A stretch of 64,000 nt of DNA from Marinilactibacillus sp042660675 (GTDB lineage: Bacteria; Bacillota; Bacilli; Lactobacillales; Carnobacteriaceae_A). The notes under the pieces were generated by a model. That model was not told where the DNA came from. It did no database searches and worked only from the letters and a program-made list of their open reading frames with translations. Positions 61,767-64,000 of this stretch are shown here, in pieces (the stretch's first letter is position 1; every line of letters starts with the position of its first letter). A program made the translations under genes and the position numbers. Where the stretch lies: NCBI RefSeq assembly GCF_042660675.1, contig NZ_JBHSUL010000023.1, forward strand, positions 47,625 to 111,624. The letters run 5' to 3'.

Positions 61767-62483
61767 CTATTCAGATGTTGTGTTCTTTAAAATACGTTGA
61801 ATACTATCCGTATAGACTTTAGCTAAATCTTCAGTCGTCAATTCGAAATTCTCCATACTCGATGTTTTCGGGATACCTCTATTGACTAATTCTCGGTCAA
61901 TGTCTTCAATAACAAAAACTTCGTGCTCACTATCTTGAACTGCTCCAACTTCATTCAAGTAAATTTTCCGCCCATTATTCAACTCCAAACGATAAAGAAA
62001 TTCTCCTCTTGAATGTGTGAAAGGTATAAACGACTTTCCACCATGCACTCTCGCTTCAATTTTGACGATATCTTCGTAAGTAAATTCTTGCCCCTGGGGC
62101 TGTATAAAAGAATGATCAATAATTTTGTCAGAAGTAATAACCGTGACTCCTGTTAAAGTAACATAAAGTAAAAAAAGATTTAAACCTAAAAATAAACTGA
62201 TTACGAATTTCTTGTACCGTTTTATAAAAATATGATTTAAAAAATTACGCTTGATGGTGTTTCTAAAGTCTTTACGAAATAAATAAAACAAGCCGAATAT
62301 TAAGTAAATTTCTAAAACAACAATCAATATCATTCCAGGAGAATTGAACGTCCATAACAAGTAGTCATTAGGTACAAACAGTTGATATTGAATATAGTTA
62401 ATTAAAAGAGATATCCCCAAAGTCAAAATCACAGCAACTACTAGTAAAAGAAGGGAAATTAAAACAGACAAAATCTTTTTCAA
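61767..62483 (-). CDS. Membrane protein of unknown function
   Basis: This protein of about 238 residues has three hydrophobic segments (about residues 4-32, 48-72 and 95-115), then a soluble domain of about 110 residues with a beta-rich pattern (FTYEDIVKIEARVHGG, EFLYRLELNNGRKIYL) that may face outside. I do not recognise a family. TTG at 62483 has AAGGAG 11 bases upstream; a GTG at 62492 lies only 2 bases from the same site, so the start is uncertain. Confidence 0.6.
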   Translation of the reverse strand: MKKILSVLISLLLLVVAVILTLGISLLINYIQYQLFVPNDYLLWTFNSPGMILIVVLEIYLIFGLFYLFRKDFRNTIKRNFLNHIFIKRYKKFVISLFLGLNLFLLYVTLTGVTVITSDKIIDHSFIQPQGQEFTYEDIVKIEARVHGGKSFIPFTHSRGEFLYRLELNNGRKIYLNEVGAVQDSEHEVFVIEDIDRELVNRGIPKTSSMENFELTTEDLAKVYTDSIQRILKNTTSE

Positions 62484-62623
62484 ATAAAACACAGCTCCTT
62501 AAGGCTTACATATTGCAATTAAAGCTTAGCATATCCTTAAACGGTGCCACTGACAAGCCCCAAAAGATGTGCTTAGAAAAAACATTTCAAAGTAAAGCGT
62601 TTTTTTCAAAAGTAAGTGATCTC

Positions 62624-62629
62624 TATAAT
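62624..62629 (+). promoter_or_regulatory. Probable -10 box of fabV
   Basis: TATAAT at 62624-62629 lies about 50 bases before fabV; the -35 area is only a T run, so the assignment is weak. No clear FabT/FapR operator was found. Confidence 0.35.
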
Positions 62630-62677
62630 CCTTTTTTCTGATATCATAGGACTATACCAAGTTAATGGGGGAAATGA

Positions 62678-63877
62678 ATGATGTTAGAATTCAAACAAAA
62701 TATTCGAGGAAACGTTGCTTTGGGTATCAATCCGATTGGACTTAAACAGGAAGTACATAATCAAATTGATTACGTTAAAAACAAAGGTTCATTTAAAGGT
62801 CCTAAAAAAGTATTGATCATTGGCGCGTCATCAAGTTATGGTTTAGCAACAAGAATCAGCTTGGCGTTTGGTACAGGTGCAGACACGATTGGGGTTTCTT
62901 TTGAAAAAGGACCGAAAAGTGCGCGTTCTTTAGGAACAGCTGGCTGGTACAACAACATTGCGTTCAAAGAAGCGGCTGAAAAAGAAGGCCTTGCAGCAAA
63001 AAACTTTGTACAAGACGCTTTTAGCCATGAAAGTAAACAAGAAGTTATTGATTATATCAAAAACGAATTTGGCGGGAAAGTAGACTTAGTGGTTTACAGT
63101 TTAGCAAGTGGTCGTAGAAACGATCCCGATACGGGCGAAACGTATATATCTTCTATTAAAGCGATTGGTGAACCTGTTGTTGGACCAAATGTCAATATGC
63201 AAGAACAAACTTTCTACACTGAAACACTGGATCCTGCAACTGACCAAGAAATCGCTGATACCGTTAAAGTCATGGGTGGAGAAGACTGGGAATTATGGAT
63301 GAAGGCTTTAAAAGAAGCTGACGTTCTTTCTGACGGTGTCTTAACAACCAACTACTCATACTTAGGTACAGAGTTGAATCATCCTTACTACGGTGGTGGT
63401 ACGCTTGGACGTGCTAAAGCTGATTGTGATGAAAAAGCTGAAAACATCAATGAGTTATTAACGGACATCAACGGTAAAGCATTGATTGTTGTGGCAACTG
63501 CCGTAACAACTAAAGCCAGTTCTGTAATTCCATTCTTCCCTGTTTATTGTATTGGTCTGTATAAAATCATGGAAGAAAAAGGCACGCACGAAACACCTAT
63601 TATGCACCAAGATCGTATCTACCGTGAAATGATCTACGGCACTAAACCTGAATACGATGAAGTCGGCCGTTTAAGACCTGATAACTGGGAATTAGATAGC
63701 GACACACAAGCAAAAACAAAAGAATTGATCTTAGAATTGAACGAAGACAATTTCAACTCTGACAAAACAGCTTACGATTTATTTTACAAAGAATTCTCAA
63801 ACTTAAGTGGCTTCATGGTCGACAACTACGTTGAACAAGACGTTACATTAGAAGAATTAAAAGCATTAGAATACTAA
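62678..63877 (+). CDS. fabV: Trans-2-enoyl-CoA/ACP reductase
   Basis: This 399-residue protein is full length for FabV/Ter, an NADH-dependent reductase of trans-2-enoyl thioesters. The start has GNVALGINPIG, then VLIIGASSSYGLATRIS near residue 45 as the nucleotide loop, FVQDAFS and the VDLVVYSLASGRR motif near residue 140. The catalytic Tyr-x8-Lys reads NYSYLGTEL to RAKADCDEKA near residues 226-250. FabV is less sensitive to triclosan than FabI. It stands alone, not in a fatty-acid gene cluster. Confidence 0.95.
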   Translation: MMLEFKQNIRGNVALGINPIGLKQEVHNQIDYVKNKGSFKGPKKVLIIGASSSYGLATRISLAFGTGADTIGVSFEKGPKSARSLGTAGWYNNIAFKEAAEKEGLAAKNFVQDAFSHESKQEVIDYIKNEFGGKVDLVVYSLASGRRNDPDTGETYISSIKAIGEPVVGPNVNMQEQTFYTETLDPATDQEIADTVKVMGGEDWELWMKALKEADVLSDGVLTTNYSYLGTELNHPYYGGGTLGRAKADCDEKAENINELLTDINGKALIVVATAVTTKASSVIPFFPVYCIGLYKIMEEKGTHETPIMHQDRIYREMIYGTKPEYDEVGRLRPDNWELDSDTQAKTKELILELNEDNFNSDKTAYDLFYKEFSNLSGFMVDNYVEQDVTLEELKALEY

Positions 63878-63889
63878 TCAAAAAGGCTA

Positions 63890-64000
63890 TGGCGTATGCG
63901 CCGACCCCCAGAAGTTAGACCTAAAATCTAACTTCTGGGGGTCTTTTTTAATGGCAAAATATAGTTTTGAATTTAAACATAAGATCGTAAAGGCGTATCT
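63890..64000 (+). mobile_element. Left end of an IS3-family element (partial)
   Basis: From about 63890 to the window edge there is an IS3-type left end. A perfect inverted repeat (63904-63920 with 63927-63943, GACCCCCAGAAGTTAGA and its complement) followed by TTTTTTA is a read-in terminator of the type found in IS150-like elements. A transposase-like frame then starts at 63951 (MAKYSFEFKHKIVKAYL). The left end is inferred from TGG near 63890; the right end lies outside the window. Confidence 0.75.
63951..64000 (+). CDS. IS3-family transposase OrfA, N-terminal start (partial)
   Basis: The window shows only the first 16-17 codons, MAKYSFEFKHKIVKAYL, which match the helix-turn-helix start of IS150-type OrfA proteins. 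The frame runs off the right edge. No separate ribosome binding site is evident, as the read-in terminator hairpin ends just before the ATG. Confidence 0.7.
   Translation, partial: MAKYSFEFKHKIVKAY

Overview
The window reads as chromosome of a low-GC Gram-positive bacterium, most likely a Lactobacillales member close to the Carnobacteriaceae. The signs are AGGAGG-type ribosome binding sites with many TTG/GTG starts, lipobox lipoproteins, an LPxTG-type surface protein, PTS/PRD regulation, and a BgsB/BgsA-like glycolipid pair. The genus is inferred from gene content, not proven. No rRNA, tRNA or CRISPR was seen. The only mobile element is the first part of an IS3-type element at the right edge.

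Layout. 1-1393: end of proB, then proA. 1454-10097: a complete shikimate/aromatic region in two divergent operons. The minus-strand operon is a BacA/prephenate-dehydratase-like gene, DAHP synthase, aroB, aroA, aroC and chorismate mutase. The plus-strand operon is aroE, aroK, aroQ and tyrA. The minus operon is preceded by a strong promoter, a 31-codon leader peptide containing Tyr-Tyr-Phe-Ser-Phe-Phe, and mutually exclusive antiterminator and terminator hairpins. This looks like ribosome-mediated attenuation sensing Tyr and Phe, and it is one of the two best finds. 10142-14256: an acetyltransferase, trpS and two glycolipid glycosyltransferases. 14499-18900: MoxR, DUF58 and transglutaminase operon. 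18945-31237: an ABC exporter, a CPBP protease, an M20 dipeptidase, a 52-bp tandem repeat block, small housekeeping enzymes, a potassium channel, a diguanylate cyclase and an orphan betaine-type binding protein.

31502-39617: a LysR regulator with an Asp/Glu racemase, then a PTS operon. That operon has a PRD regulator carrying its own IIA domain, IIB, an UlaA-like IIC, a TPR-like protein, a class II aldolase and a P-loop kinase. 39669-42689: a three-gene set of esterase, condensation-type acyltransferase and zinc-ribbon membrane protein. 42832-49367: a cupin, an acetate transporter, a 2-hydroxyacid dehydrogenase, a hexapeptide acetyltransferase, an AbgT transporter, a DUF998 protein and a hydrolase. 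49516-54692: a TetR regulator divergent from an MMPL transporter with a heptad-repeat secreted partner. 54749-57985: an SsuABC-like transporter split over two divergent units, with a NodB-fold hydrolase that has no signal peptide. 58193-60799: a secreted, wall-anchored protein joining internalin-like leucine-rich repeats to a DUF2252 kinase-like domain, the second best find. 60972-63877: a glyoxalase-II-like hydrolase, a membrane protein and fabV.

Functionally, the aromatic genes make chorismate, tyrosine and probably phenylalanine. Most of the remainder is envelope biology (glycolipids, surface protein, exporters) plus accessory nutrient uptake.
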